From the NCBI RefSeq assembly GCF_033439725.1, contig NW_026944383.1, positions 3,410,001-3,474,000 on the forward strand: a DNA stretch of 64,000 nucleotides, read 5' to 3'. The DNA comes from Neurospora tetraspora (taxonomy: Eukaryota; Ascomycota; Sordariomycetes; Sordariales; Sordariaceae). Positions 34,388-45,793 of this stretch are shown here, piece by piece (positions within the stretch are counted from its first letter, which is position 1; every line of letters begins with the position of its first letter). Made by a program: the position numbers and the translations under genes. Under the pieces are notes generated by a model, which saw only the letters and a list, made by a program, of their open reading frames with translations, was not told where the DNA came from and ran no database searches.

Positions 34388-37300
34388 TGTTTTGACGAGT
34401 AGATGAGCGTTGGCTGAGAGGCTCCTGGAGGCAATGCGGCTGGAGTGCTATCGTGGTAAGGGTAAGTGGTGTGTATTCGGCCAAGCAAGGTGGGTTGTGT
34501 GGGTGGGTAAGCAGAACTGATCTGTTGTCCTTCGTTAGCTTTCCCAAGAGAACAGCTCATGAGAATTTTGCCAGGGAAAGGGACTTTACCTGGTGGCCCA
34601 AGTTCGTTTCTGAGATCGTAAGTATTGAAGGATGGTCAACAAGGCCAGCTGGTTGCGCCCGAAAACTATCGTCGCGGTACCGGACAGCTTCTGGCTAGAG
34701 GTCCGGAAATGGTGGTAGTCGAGGAAGAAATGGAGGGGAAGACGATGGAGTCGTGTTTCCAACCAGTTCGACCACGCGGACAACGTTGAACCCACTCAGA
34801 AGCAGCGGTACCTTCCTTAATATTGTTGGATAAACGTGTCGGCCGGGAGCTTCCATTCGTTGGTTCGGGGACGCGTCTGAGTTTAGGGGGAATTGACGGG
34901 AGGCTTATGTCATTCCTTTCTGAAAGGCCCAACCTGAAAGTTTGGGAAGGTGTGGGACTGCGCGAGACCGCCGCAAAAAAGCCCACGAGGTCAGGAACGA
35001 ACAGCCAAGTCGTCCAGCCAATGATGGGAACAGGTGGTTGAGAGGGAAGGCACGCTTCTTGATTTCGGTAATCAGGCTGCAAGGCTGAGTTTGACGAAGG
35101 CAAGGGCGACCTCAACGGCTGGGCCAGAGGCACCGGTGATGTAATTAAGGAGCCCTCCCAACGGCTCCCTGTAATCGATGGTAGGCAAAGATCCCGTTGC
35201 TGCCTTTCCAATCGACGAAACCTGAAGCGACGAGACGAATGCTCTTGAGTGTTCTGGCCGTAGTACTTGTACTTTTTGCCGCCTTGATGAGAGTACACTA
35301 GAGACACTTGTTGAATGGCCCTGGCACACAACCACTCCCAACTTTGACCAACCACTGTTTCCTCAGCGGAAAACAAACTGGAGCTAACCTTTGTTTTGAG
35401 GCTTTTGAGATATTCAAACCAAAGGTCCGTTTGAGGAACTGCTCGTACCCACGCTTTCTTCGCAAAAACAGGCCCAAAAGAGACGCCAAAAGTCCAGCCC
35501 TGTCTGTGATCTGATTCCTTTCAAACTGGAAGTTTTCCAGCTTGTCCTGGGGCGCTGCTCGTTTCTTCTGGTGGTGGCTTCCTTTCCACGTGTTCTGCGC
35601 GTTAAAACAGTTGTCGGTGTCTCGCAAAGTCGTCCTTTCTGTCTGGTCGCACTTTCATAAACGTATGTCTTGTTTCTGGCTGACGTTGACGTTTCCTTGG
35701 GTTTTCGAGCCTCATCCAGCCGCTCAGATCTAGAGAGTCTATGACCCTTTGGACCTTGCCATATATGCGGGACAACCCGCTTATGAGTCGGTCTTCCTTG
35801 CCGAGACAACGGTGAGTACAGTGTGTTACAGAGCGCGGCAGAAATGAAGCCCTCACTATGCTTGTCTGACGCAAGGACGCCTTATATGTTGTCCCAATGC
35901 TTGCAATGATGTGCCCCGCCGAATTCTCTGTGAGCTTGCAATGCGCAAAGTTGAAACTCAGAAAGCTGTTTGATGTCGTGTATGCTCAAGGCCAGGTTGT
36001 CCTTCGATATCGGAAGGTAGTCGAGCGAAGGCGCCGGCGTAAATGGAGATTGGCTTATTGAGCAAAGAGGGGAGGAAGGGTTGGATGTGTGAGAGTATGC
36101 ATGGCACCGGACAGTAGGGAATAATGGGGTTTGTCACGAAGACATCAAAAGCTGGAAAGGCTGACCATGAGTAGCGCAACCAGAAAAGAATTCTGCCACG
36201 TCGTGAATGAGTAGGAGAATATGTCCGGACAGTCTTGGACCAACTAGCCCAGAAAACAAAGCCATTGTACGTTACACACCTAAACCAATGCGGCGGCATC
36301 TAGGGTCTTGTTCCACACCATCTCTCGTGGGTCGGACATGGAGGCGTCTGGGAGGGAGCAGCCCGTTGTGTCCCAAGCTTCCCGGCTGGCATGCTTCGCG
36401 TAAAAGGAAAGAGACGGTGTGCAAAGGACCCTAGGCACGCGCAATGTGGGCGTCGACACACAATTTGGCAGAGCCTTCATGGCCTTGTTTTTGAAGGCAG
36501 GAGAGCCTTATGAGACCATGCTCGATCGACGGAACTTATGTTGCCATATTCTCTTTTTCCTTCTTCCTGAACCCCAGTATGGTTTTAGTGGGTTTTAGTG
36601 GGTGAATAGAGCGCCTTTGAGGTGCGGGATACTTGTTGCTCTCGCGAATCGACCCCTGCTATTTCCGCCAAGCATCTAGACTTAATAGTCTCGGTGAGCA
36701 TTTGTTGTCACACTTTTGATTACCCAAAGACAATAGTTGTGCTTTTGATTCCATGAGACAGGCTCGGGACCATCCGAATCGTACATTCCGATAGGTATTC
36801 CTGATCATGTTTGTAAGAGGTTAAAGTGATTAGCACCTTGGTCAATCTAGACTGAGACGGTCTGACCGGCCACACCCGGAGAAAGGCCCGCACAGAAAAC
36901 GGGAGGAAAAGCAACGAGAGCAATCCTATGAATCTCCATTGCTACCTTGCCAGCGAGCCAGCTAGAGTAACAAGAAACGCTCCATGTGGCAGTCTGTTGT
37001 GCCTCAACAAGCAACATGACAATGAAGGCATACTGGTCATCCCTGCTTTGTCAATGCTTCACATTGTATGTATGGAGGACGTGTAACCTCTTGACCAAGG
37101 AGCCTAAAGTTGATCGATAAGAAGTAAGACGGGGAGCATCCTTTCCGTGTCGCACCCCGTGACGGAAGTATGCCATTGGTGCGCACAGCAGGGAAGACAG
37201 TTACCCATTAAACCCTGCCGAAATGTCGTCCCGAGCAAACTCCCACTTCGCCGTCTCGCAATGTTGAGACAGTGCTCGACCGGCCCGTCTATCGAGTCAA

Positions 37301-38072
37301 AGACCCAGAATCGAGCGTTAAAAGCCTATGATAGTTCTTATCAACAAGAGAGAAACACGTCGTCAAAAGCTTGCTCCGGCTGAGCAAAGAGTACTGTTCC
37401 GGTTCCGGTTCGAAGTGTCGTTTTCGGCTCCGCGTGCTCCACCCCGAAGCCGGCCTTGGCGTCGGCGGTGATCCGAATAACCTCGACTTTGGTCTCTGCC
37501 CGGCCCGGTCCTGTGCGGTCCTGCCATCGTTGACTTATCTTCTTCATCTAGGTACTATCACCGGTGCTCCTGTTTGCACGGTCTGCAACTGCAATGGCTT
37601 TCTTGAATAGGCCATCAATCAGTCTAGACCACCGTGACCACTGGAATATCTTCGCACGACCGCTCGAGATCAGCGGTTCGTCATACCCCGTAAATGGAAG
37701 TGACAAATCGCAAGTGCCGTTTCCCTGCTCCCAGTCAGGAACGGCACTCGTGCCAGATGGGAATGGATATGGGCGTGTTGTGTGGTAACACAACGTTCGT
37801 AGGAAGGGAGGCGGCGTACGTGAATGACCGGCAATGCTGGACACTAGTCGCAAGCCCACGGGTCCCGGTCCCAGAAGAGATCATCGTCAAGCATCGCAAG
37901 TCCGGAATCTGTACCTGCCGCGCCCTTAGACCCAGTACCGTGGCTGCGTGGCATAAGTATGCGGGTCGTGTGGGACAAAACCGACGCAAACAAATAGTGC
38001 CGGGCGAGGATGGGAGACAGCTAGTGTTAGTTAGATATAAGTAATAAATGTGGACAGCTTACCAACAACCAT
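34388..38072. other. Long gene-free interval upstream of the HMT1-like gene
   Basis: 3.7 kb without any gene I can support. The longest frames (34666-35376 and 35414-35809, both minus) show no domain and have Pro/Ser/Arg compositions expected from read-through of noncoding DNA. The part next to 34388 should be the HMT1 promoter and leader. A short direct duplication of GTTTTAGTGG occurs near 36,582-36,602. Noncoding RNA genes cannot be excluded. Confidence 0.45.
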
Positions 38073-38164
38073 GGGTGCATGGTCTAGTGGTATGATTTCT
38101 GTTTTGCATTGAAATTTCTATCTTGCTCTACAGACGGTCCCGCGTTCGATCCGCGGTGCATCCA
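38073..38164 (+). tRNA. tRNA-Ala (anticodon UGC) with 20-nt intron
   Basis: The plus strand folds as a tRNA with acceptor GGGTGCA/TGCATCC and discriminator A. The third pair is G3-U70, the identity mark of tRNA-Ala. The anticodon stem is TCTGT/ACAGA and the loop begins TTTGCA, giving anticodon TGC. A 20-nt intron (38109-38128) follows position 37, and the mature length is 72. The T arm is CCGCG/CGCGG around TTCGATC. A T5 terminator lies at 38169-38173. The D arm (GGTCTAGTGGTATGA) resembles those of fungal tRNA-Pro, but anticodon and G3-U70 agree on alanine. Confidence 0.93.
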
Positions 38165-38982
38165 ATTCTTTTTCACTTTTTGAGCCTCAGAAAGCTACTC
38201 ATCTTTTTGCATCGACATTGTACTCGATGCTGTGACTTTATTTTGATTGTTGTTTTTATTTTTTCCCATATCCTGTTGCTTGATAGTGTCGACCCATGTA
38301 TTCGTGCTTATCATATGAGTGATCTGGTGAACCTCGAGAATTCATGACACCAAGAGTCTCAACTGGGTTTACCAGACACATATACGATCTACGTTCGCAT
38401 AGTACCTTTGCATATATTGTTGGATGAAATATTTAGTAAGTCCTGTAGTCCATTGGAGGCGATTACTCAGGTTGACAACAAACCAGAACGGAGGAGGCTC
38501 GGGAGGGCGAGATGATTCAAGCACGAGCAGAGGATCGATACCGACGTCCTATCCAAAGAACCAATGTCATTCTGTACAAAAAGCGGGTATCGCTTCAAAA
38601 TGCCTATATCTGTTTCGCTTCGCAGCCCTTTTACTTTGGAAGACTGCCCTCAGTCCCGCTATTATATTGTACAGTGTGACCTTTTTATCATGGCACCAAT
38701 CTGTGGTCCATATGCCCTTATTCAGAGTGGTGTGTTTATGCTGGAAATGCTCAAGGCGCCCGCTCCGTAGCCTGCCTCTCTATACATGCGCGACGAAGAT
38801 CCCGAAACTCCCAATGGCCCCCAAGCGACCAGATCCCAGTTTTGGTATGATACATGTATTTTTGGTTGCCGCAATCGATGGTAGTGTAGTGAACATGAAC
38901 AGGCGCTCGACGCCGAGTGGTGATGTGGCAAAAGCGTGCTCCTTCACCTAGAAAAGACACGCTCGTTGGAAATAACGCGGGC
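38165..38982. other. Spacer between tRNA-Ala and TIM44
   Basis: About 820 bases with no supportable gene. The two ends of the interval are the tRNA terminator and the 3' flank of TIM44. Confidence 0.5.
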
Positions 38983-40613
38983 TTAGATGTAATCGCGTCC
39001 GCTCTTCTGCATCTCGATCAATCTCCAGCCCCTGGTCTCGGGGTTGTTGACATCCTCAGGAATACGAGTAATGCCAATGGCGTAGGTAACAAGCTGGACC
39101 TTGTCCTCCATACCAGCCGCCAACTTTCCAGTCTTGGCGTTCTTGTAAACGTGAACTTCTTGAGTCCTGCAAGTGATGACGAAAACAGGAATGTCACCAG
39201 GGTCGAGCATCCGCGCCTTGAGAACATCAACACCACGGATGTCGAGAATGCGTCCGTCGGACTTGAGACCAGCCTGGAGATACTGCTTGGTCAAAGCCTC
39301 GTAGACGGAGTACTGGGCCTCCGAGAGCCAGAGCTTCAGTGTTTCAACATCGCCCTTGACGTACGCCTCGAGAACTTCAGGAAGGATGTACTCGCGCAAC
39401 TCCATAAGGAAGTTCTCCATGTTGAAGCCGGGGTCCACTTCGCGAAGCTTCTTGATGACCTGAGCGGTCTCGTTCTCGGCGAAGAAACCGCCGATCTTGT
39501 CGGTGATACTCCTGGCAGTGGAAATGAGGGGGTTTTCGGACTCCTCGTAGACGGTCTTCAAGCCGAAAACATTCTGGACGAACTTGTTGGAGTCGCGGAA
39601 ATCCCTCCATGCCTCCTTCCAAGCGGCATCCTTGTGGAGAGTGACGTGGGTTCCGGCACTGAAAGAGTTAGCAAATCGACCAGAGATATCCGCAGGACTT
39701 GTTCTTACTTGGGATCCTCCTCAAAGATCTGAGGGCCCTTGCCAGCTGACTCCTTCAGCCACTTCTCTCTGCGTTTCCTGCGCTCCTCCTTCTCAGCCCA
39801 GCCGCCATACCTGGAGCTGCTTCCGTCATCGATGACGTCCTTCACGTTCTTGTAAGCCTCGGTCTCGCGGATAGGCTTCGTCGCCTTGTCCAGAACCTCT
39901 CCGGTGATGTTGGCACCCTTGCGCACTCCCTTCATCACTGGCGTCTCCCAAGTCCACTGAGCACCCTTGCCAACGGCAGTCGCGGTGGTCTTGACAACCT
40001 TGCCAGCCGTAGAGGAAACAGTACCAGAGGTGGCTTCGTACGCCTGTCGTGCACGCCGAATCGCCTCGCTCTCTGCGATTTGGTTGGCGGAGGCGGCCAA
40101 TGCCTTGGTCGACTCGTTCCATTCCTGAGACTGCTTGAACTCGGTCTGCATGGTCTCCATGAAAACCTGCCAAGGAGTCTTGTCGCCGTGGGGAGGTGGA
40201 GGCGGCGCATCCTCCTTCTTTTCCTTCTTGGGCTCACCCTCGGACTTCTCGCCCTCCTCCTTTGTTTCTTCGGACTTGGACTCTTTCTTTTCGGTGGACT
40301 CTTCTTGCGCCTTGGGTTCGGTCTCTGGCGTTTGCTGCTTGGGCTGCTCCTGCTGCTGCAGCGCGCGGGACGAGGCGTGGAACGAGCGGGCTTGTACCGT
40401 GTTGGGGGTAAACGGCGACCTTAGTAGAGGGATCTCCTGCGCGGAGATGGGCGTGGCGGGAGAGGTGCGGATTTCGGTGGTGTTGACACGGGAAGCGCGG
40501 CTGGACAAGAGCCGGCTGGTCGCCGGTGACCTGACATGGGAGGTATGGGGAACGGCCGAGGCTCTCAACGGAGCACCCGGCGACGTCCTTAGGACATGCC
40601 TATATGCGTTCAT
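38983..40613 (-). CDS. TIM44: Mitochondrial import subunit TIM44
   Basis: Two exons on minus (40613-39709 and 39658-38983) give 526 residues. The intron is 49 nt with GTAAGA donor, TGCTAAC branch and TTTCAG acceptor. Tim44 docks mtHsp70 to the TIM23 channel on the matrix side of the inner membrane and drives presequence import. The N-terminus is an Arg/Ser-rich presequence ending near ARSFHASSRA. A charged Glu/Lys stretch and a poly-Pro segment come next, then the family region TPWQVFMETMQTEFKQSQEW. The C-terminal Tim44 domain contains NPLISTARSITDKIGGFFAE, REVDPGFNMENFL and GDIPVFVITCRTQEVHVY. The start at 40613 gives a proper presequence; the frame stays open further upstream, so RNA data would be needed to exclude a longer leader. 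It diverges from the uS11m gene across 0.7 kb. Confidence 0.93.
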
Positions 40614-41309
40614 GTTTGCTATCCCAGCTGGACCGTCCTGAGGGAAAACCTGGGAGACGGAGCCTTCAAGCTGATGCAGACAACAAGTCGAAGCACGGAA
40701 CGAAGTGGAGTGGGTAAAGTTGGCGGACGCGAGGGCAGTCGAGGGCCGAGGACGGGACTCGGAATTTGCGCGCAAGGGAAAATGGATCGGTGGAAATTCT
40801 GCCGCAAAGCCAATGACCCAATCGATCCAATGCGCGCCGAACTGGTCGTCTGGGCACCGAGGGTCCCCCGAAATCTTTTGGCTTCTTCCACTTTGCCCCC
40901 GCTCGGCCGCAAAACTGCTCCAAAACTGCCCCAAAACATTTCAGTCCCCCGCAGTCTGACTCTTGCCCCTGCTGCCAATGCCAAGAAAAGTGCCTGCCCC
41001 ACCACCCGTCTGATGCCCGCCCACCTTCTGCTGAAAGTGACAGCGCTGCCGCCCGCGTTGCCTGCCCCGTGGCCATCCACTCAAAATTTCGAGGACCTTT
41101 GAACTTCCGGTCGGCGAACGGGACGGGAGCCACCCATTCGCACCGCGCACCGCGTACCACGGAGCCACGGCCTCTCCACTACGACTCGCTTCCCCCAGCT
41201 CCGGCATTGTGTGCGCCAACCGCTCTTCCACCGGCTCATCCAACGTCGCCTTCCTTTCGTCGTCCACCCCCACGTCGCGACAGCTCCGAGGAGCATTTGG
41301 CCCGCAAAG
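40614..41309. promoter_or_regulatory. Shared divergent promoter region, TIM44 and uS11m
   Basis: 696 bases separate two start codons that face away from each other. Both genes encode mitochondrial matrix-side proteins, so shared elements are plausible. Frames within it have no recognisable protein content. No specific binding site is claimed. Confidence 0.5.
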
Positions 41310-41936
41310 ATGAGCCGCTTCTCTACCGGCCGCCTTCTGGCGCAAAGCCTCTTCCAGACAATCAGCAAGCCCGCCGTCCCAAGCGCCACGCCACTATGGA
41401 CGCGGGCGTTCTCACAGACCCCCATGAGGAAGGACGCCGACTCCGAAAGCTCAGCCAAGTTGATGGAGTCTCTAACTCGGGGCATTGTCGGCATGGCCGC
41501 TGATCCCACCGAATTGACCGGCGACAAGCTTGCGACCAACATTGGGTTGAGGGACACCGAGGACGAGCCATACCACTTCCACATCTACTCGCACAAGCAC
41601 AACACTCACATTACCGTCACCAAGCCGAACCGCGACGCTCTCATATCCCTTTCGTGCGGCAACCTCGGTTTCAAGAAGTCTAACCGCAAACACTACGACT
41701 CGGCATATCAGTTGGGCGCCTACGTGGTGGACAAGATGCATCAGATGAACCTGCACAACAAGATCAAGAAGATGGAGGTGGTCCTACGAGGATTCGGCCC
41801 TGGCAGAGAGGCGGTCATCAAGGTCCTGCTCGGAAACGAAGGAAGGATGTTGCGCAGCTCCATCGTGCGTGTCAGCGATGCTACGCGCCTCAAGTTCGGT
41901 GGTACAAGGAGCAAGAAGCCCAGACGTTTGGGTTAA
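41310..41936 (+). CDS. MRPS18: Mitochondrial small-subunit ribosomal protein uS11m (yeast Mrps18)
   Basis: One exon, 208 residues. The N-terminus is an Arg/Ser-rich mitochondrial presequence (MSRFSTGRLLAQSLFQT through RAFSQTP). The S11 core follows: FHIYSHKHNTHITVTKPNRD, then LSCGNLGFKKSNRKHYDSAYQ, and the C-terminal VVLRGFGPGREAVIKVLLG and IVRVSDATRLKFGGTRSKKPRR. The last part is the basic tail that contacts 16S-type rRNA on the platform near the mRNA exit. The start at 41310 was chosen because it begins the presequence; the frame is open for another 99 bases upstream, and that longer N-terminus would be less like a presequence. Confidence 0.92.
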   Translation: MSRFSTGRLLAQSLFQTISKPAVPSATPLWTRAFSQTPMRKDADSESSAKLMESLTRGIVGMAADPTELTGDKLATNIGLRDTEDEPYHFHIYSHKHNTHITVTKPNRDALISLSCGNLGFKKSNRKHYDSAYQLGAYVVDKMHQMNLHNKIKKMEVVLRGFGPGREAVIKVLLGNEGRMLRSSIVRVSDATRLKFGGTRSKKPRRLG

Positions 41937-42503
41937 GCGAGCGCAGCTGGTTTTGGGGAGACAGAACTGGATGGGGAGCCGTCACAGCCTGGCTGGCGTC
42001 AATGGGCTGGCGGTCGTGTACATGTCATGTATAATAAAGAATCTGTCATTGAATTGCATGTTAGGATACCCGGAAGGGGACCGCATGCCGATCCGCTTCC
42101 AGGTTCTGCTCTCTTCATCTGTTCAAAACTGACATCCCGGGATGGGTCAAAAGGGTGCATTGAGGCTCAAGAGATGTAATTGTTGCCATACATTGCCTAA
42201 GGATGAACTCCCGGATATCCAATGCGTTGGACATCACGGCGAGGAACGCCGAACCATTCGGTTTACTTTCCGATAGCGTCTTGGGACCGGCAGCCCGGGT
42301 GCCCGGCAACCGTACTGTTGGACCCACTTAAATTTTCAAACGTCGGCATAGCTCCCGGCGAGCTGAAACGTCAGACGTCAACCGAATCGGATCTTTCACA
42401 CTGCCCTACCTCATCCGATCCGGGCCCTTCTCATCTCTCGCCGATCCGTTTTGGCTTTCAATCTTTTCTACAAAGCCATGTAGAATAGAGGACTTCGACC
42501 ACA
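41937..42503. other. Spacer between uS11m and BCS1
   Basis: 567 bases with no gene seen. Both neighbours are on the plus strand, so this holds the uS11m terminator and the BCS1 promoter. Confidence 0.5.
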
Positions 42504-43925
42504 ATGTCGACCGATCCGCAAACCCCGCTTACAGCGGGATCAATTCTCAACCTTGATGTGCTCTTCAACAACCCCGTCTTCGCCGGTGGCATGGGCCTCG
42601 CCGGCCTTGGCGCCGCCGCTGCCTTTGGTCGCCGGGCTGCCATCCGTGGTGCCGGACTACTGAAGCGTCAGATGCTGGTCAATGTCGAGATCAGCAAGCG
42701 TGATCCCTCATACAACTGGGTCCTTGCCTGGCTGGCGCTGCCGCGAGACAACACCGGCTTCATCGCCCAGCGACTGACGCGGCTCCGCAACCTCTCCGTC
42801 TCTACCACCACCAAGTCCATCAACCCCGGCGAGGACAAAGGGAGCTCGCATGCCGATTTCCGCGTGCAACCCGGCTTTGGGCGCCACATCATCCGGCACA
42901 AGCCCGGCGTGTACATCGCCGTGAACCGGGAGAAGGCGAGCACGACCCAGACGGCAACGGGTGAGCCCCACGAGATCTTGACCCTCACCCTCTTGTGGCC
43001 GCACCGCCATGTGCTGGGCGAGATCTTCACCGAGGCGCACCAGATGGCGCACCGCTTCCACGAAGGCAAGACGGTTGTCTACACGGCGAAGCGCATGGAG
43101 TGGATGCCGTTGGGCAAGCCCAGGCTCAAGCGGCCCCTTGGGAGCGTCATTCTCGACAAGGGCGTCAAGGAGAGCATCGTAGGCGATGTTAAGGAATTCT
43201 TGGCTGCCCAGCAGTGGTATACCGACAGAGGCGTGCCATACCGTCGTGGCTACCTTCTCTATGGCCCGCCCGGTACGGGCAAGACGTCCTTCATTCAAGC
43301 GCTCGCGGGCGAGTTGGATTATAGCGTTGCCATGATCAACCTCAGTGAGGTCGGTATCACGGACGATTTGCTGGCTCACCTGTTGACCCAACAGCCGGAG
43401 AAGAGCATTCTAGTGCTGGAGGACGTCGACGCCGCGCTCGTCAACCGGAGACCGAGGGACTCTGACGGCTACAGCGGCGGCACAGTGACGTTTTCCGGTC
43501 TGCTCAATGCCCTGGACGGTTTGGCTGCCGGCGAAAACCGGATAGCCTTCCTCACCACCAACCACATCGATCGCTTGGACCCGGCTCTGATCCGTCCGGG
43601 CCGTGTCGACATGATGATGCGCATTGGCGAGGCAACCAGGCACCAGGCTGCCGAGATGTGGGATCGCTACTATGGTGACATTGACACGGACCATTCTGGC
43701 CGCGAGAGGTTCCTTAACAGGCTGGACGAGCTCGGACTCTTTGGCGAGAACAACCAAGACCCGGAGGCCCCCAAGAGACATACTTCGACGGCGGCTATCC
43801 AGGGCCTGTTCCAGTTTAACAAGAATGATATGGAAGGTGCCATAAAGATGGCTGAAGGCTTGATTCCCCGGACCTTTGTGGCCGAAAACCCTCCAAATGA
43901 TGGCAGCATGAAGTCTCCGGCATGA
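42504..43925 (+). CDS. BCS1: Mitochondrial AAA chaperone BCS1
   Basis: One exon, 473 residues, close to the family length. Bcs1 is an inner-membrane AAA ATPase that carries the folded Rieske iron-sulfur protein across the membrane into the cytochrome bc1 complex. A single membrane helix lies near residues 25-45 (FAGGMGLAGLGAAAAFG), followed by the Bcs1-specific domain with SYNWVLAWLALP-type sequence and DFRVQPGFGRHIIRHK. The AAA module has Walker A GPPGTGKT at 254-261 and Walker B LEDVD at 305-309. The sensor and arginine region contains TTNHIDRLDPALIRPGRVDM. The Bcs1-specific segment makes this call distinct from other AAA proteins. QCR9, a subunit of the same complex, is 1.9 kb downstream. 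Confidence 0.95.
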   Translation: MSTDPQTPLTAGSILNLDVLFNNPVFAGGMGLAGLGAAAAFGRRAAIRGAGLLKRQMLVNVEISKRDPSYNWVLAWLALPRDNTGFIAQRLTRLRNLSVSTTTKSINPGEDKGSSHADFRVQPGFGRHIIRHKPGVYIAVNREKASTTQTATGEPHEILTLTLLWPHRHVLGEIFTEAHQMAHRFHEGKTVVYTAKRMEWMPLGKPRLKRPLGSVILDKGVKESIVGDVKEFLAAQQWYTDRGVPYRRGYLLYGPPGTGKTSFIQALAGELDYSVAMINLSEVGITDDLLAHLLTQQPEKSILVLEDVDAALVNRRPRDSDGYSGGTVTFSGLLNALDGLAAGENRIAFLTTNHIDRLDPALIRPGRVDMMMRIGEATRHQAAEMWDRYYGDIDTDHSGRERFLNRLDELGLFGENNQDPEAPKRHTSTAAIQGLFQFNKNDMEGAIKMAEGLIPRTFVAENPPNDGSMKSPA

Positions 43926-44637
43926 ACGGGGATGAACGGCTTAGCACGAAATCATGTACGAATACCTGTATAACAACACATTGCCCGAGAATAGAAAGAA
44001 TGATACCCATTATAGCAACTCGTCTTAGATGCTATGTTGAATGAAGTATTAAATCTGCTTTACTACCATTGTCATCATGTCAAGGCTATGTATGGTGTAT
44101 CGTCTGCTCGGAAGTGAACATCAGTTCTAGAGAGCATGGTAGACGCGAGTAGCGGGCTCGAAGAAGAGTACAGTAGACGATACTTTCACTCATCCCTCTC
44201 GCCTGGAACTGTAGGTTGACTGTACAGACCCTGAACAGCCAGGACCATCCGAAGCCATCACTCGTTAGCGTCGTCGTTCCTTTCATCTCGACATTCCGCC
44301 TTGGACAATTCGCCTCTACCCGACCACAACATTCGGAGCGGCAGCACTTTCCGTCTTGGCATATTCATACAGCAACCCCACGCTCCCCACGCTCCCCAGG
44401 CCCTCGACGCGGGCGGGCAGAGCGTCAGAAGGATCAACGGTCGGCGTGCAGTGTCAAAAAGTGTTGAGAGGCTTGCCGGTTTAGACTCATACTGAAGGAT
44501 TGTTCAGAGATCGTCGTGAATCGAGTGTGGCGCATTAACTGGACCGGTGGAACAGTGTCTCTGTAACTTGGCAATGGCAATTGCCGACCAGGACCTGGAT
44601 AGAAATGATCTTTATCCTCAATAATCACTTTCCTACT
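43926..44637. other. Convergent spacer between BCS1 and PYM
   Basis: 712 bases between two genes that point at each other; should contain both 3' UTRs. No gene is supported. Confidence 0.5.
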
Positions 44638-45234
44638 TCAGGTCGAGTCCTCCTTAGCTTCGGACGAAGCCTTTGCGATCTTTGGCTCCCCTTCAGAGTC
44701 GAAACCAAGGGCATCCAATTCCCGGATGAGCTCATTGATCTTGATAACCTTGGCAATCTGTTCCGGCAACAAGGACTCTCCGCCATCCTTCTTGTCCTTC
44801 AGCTCCTTGGCCTGGCGGAGCTTCTTCTTCAAGTTCCGGGCCTTCTTCTCCCTCTCGGCTTCCGGGTCGACCTCTTCGGGCTTGGGTGCAGGGGCCGCTT
44901 CAGCAGCTGTCTTCTGGTCCTCGCCTTCTGTTTCGCCAGCGGCCTTGGCCTTTTTGCGCGCTTCCCGACGTTTGGCGTTTTTGTTGGCCGCCGCACTGGA
45001 CTGCTGGTCCGACTTGTCCTCCTTCAATCCCTCTGCGCCCGGCACTGGGCCCTTGCCACGCTGGCGGAAGCCCTCGGCGGTGCGGTTCTTGTACACTTCA
45101 ACATCCTCAGGCGGGCGGTAGCCGGGGCGGACCTTGATGGCTTTTCTGGTGCTTCCGTCGGCTCTCTTAGACTCGGGGATAACACGTTCGCCGTTTTTGT
45201 CGGTTATGATGCCGGAGTTTGTTGGCTGCGACAT
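44638..45234 (-). CDS. PYM1: PYM/WIBG, partner of Y14-Mago
   Basis: One exon on minus, 198 residues. PYM binds the Y14-Mago pair and the ribosome and strips exon junction complexes from mRNA in the cytoplasm. The N-terminal Mago-binding (WIBG) domain is clear: GIITDKNGERVIPESKRADG, then RKAIKVRPGYRPPEDVEVYK. The middle is Lys/Ala/Glu-rich and helical (KRREARKKAKAAGE), and the C-terminal helix region includes KKLRQAKELKDKK and IAKVIKINELIRELDALGFD. Length and layout match fungal and animal PYM. Its target Y14 is at 24602-25226 in this window. The gene diverges from QCR9 with about 560 bases between start codons. Confidence 0.93.
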   Translation of the reverse strand: MSQPTNSGIITDKNGERVIPESKRADGSTRKAIKVRPGYRPPEDVEVYKNRTAEGFRQRGKGPVPGAEGLKEDKSDQQSSAAANKNAKRREARKKAKAAGETEGEDQKTAAEAAPAPKPEEVDPEAEREKKARNLKKKLRQAKELKDKKDGGESLLPEQIAKVIKINELIRELDALGFDSEGEPKIAKASSEAKEDST

Positions 45235-45793
45235 GGTTGAAGATGGTGGAGTTATTGATGGTTGATGAGGGGGGGTTCGGCTAGGGTTACGGCGATGCCG
45301 TTCGACAAAATAACTGATTCCCTATAACTTAGAGTCGCGAAGGTCGAGGAAGTGGTTGTGATGGTTGATTCGCCGGAGCTTGAAACTTGCTGCGTCGAGC
45401 TTGTTGCTTGCGCACAAGGCGATGTGTGCGGCCCGTCGGACACGTCAATTGGTAGTGTACCCCTGGGTGTGAGGTTGGCTTTTAATGGTCTGTAACGACG
45501 ACGTTGTGGTTTCGAGGTTGATTCCACTTGCAGCATGGCACACTTGAGCCAGGCGCCAGCAGCCTTGGAGTCGTTTGGAGCAACTGGGTCATAGCTCCGA
45601 CCAATCAGGGGAGCTGCATATGCTCCGGATGGTTCCGGCCGGCCGCCATCTGCGATCTTTCCAGGTTCCGCTGGGTCGGTTTTGTCCATCGCAACGAAAA
45701 ACATCGTGATTGCTCGCGACGCCCTCTCCCGCACAACGTCACCGTTAGAGACGCAGCTGAACCAACGTTTACAGCCCCGGTAAATCTGTCAAA
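45235..45793. promoter_or_regulatory. Divergent promoter region, PYM and QCR9
   Basis: 559 bases between two diverging start codons. The minus-strand frame 45252-45734 that covers it is not supported by any domain. No defined site is claimed. Confidence 0.45.

Noticed and set aside
34666-35376. 236-codon minus frame upstream of HMT1
   Set aside because: Ser/Pro/Arg-rich with no motif, and it overlaps the probable promoter. No splice-consistent extension found.
42708-43391. 227-codon minus frame over BCS1
   Set aside because: Antisense to a fully conserved AAA protein; no domain.
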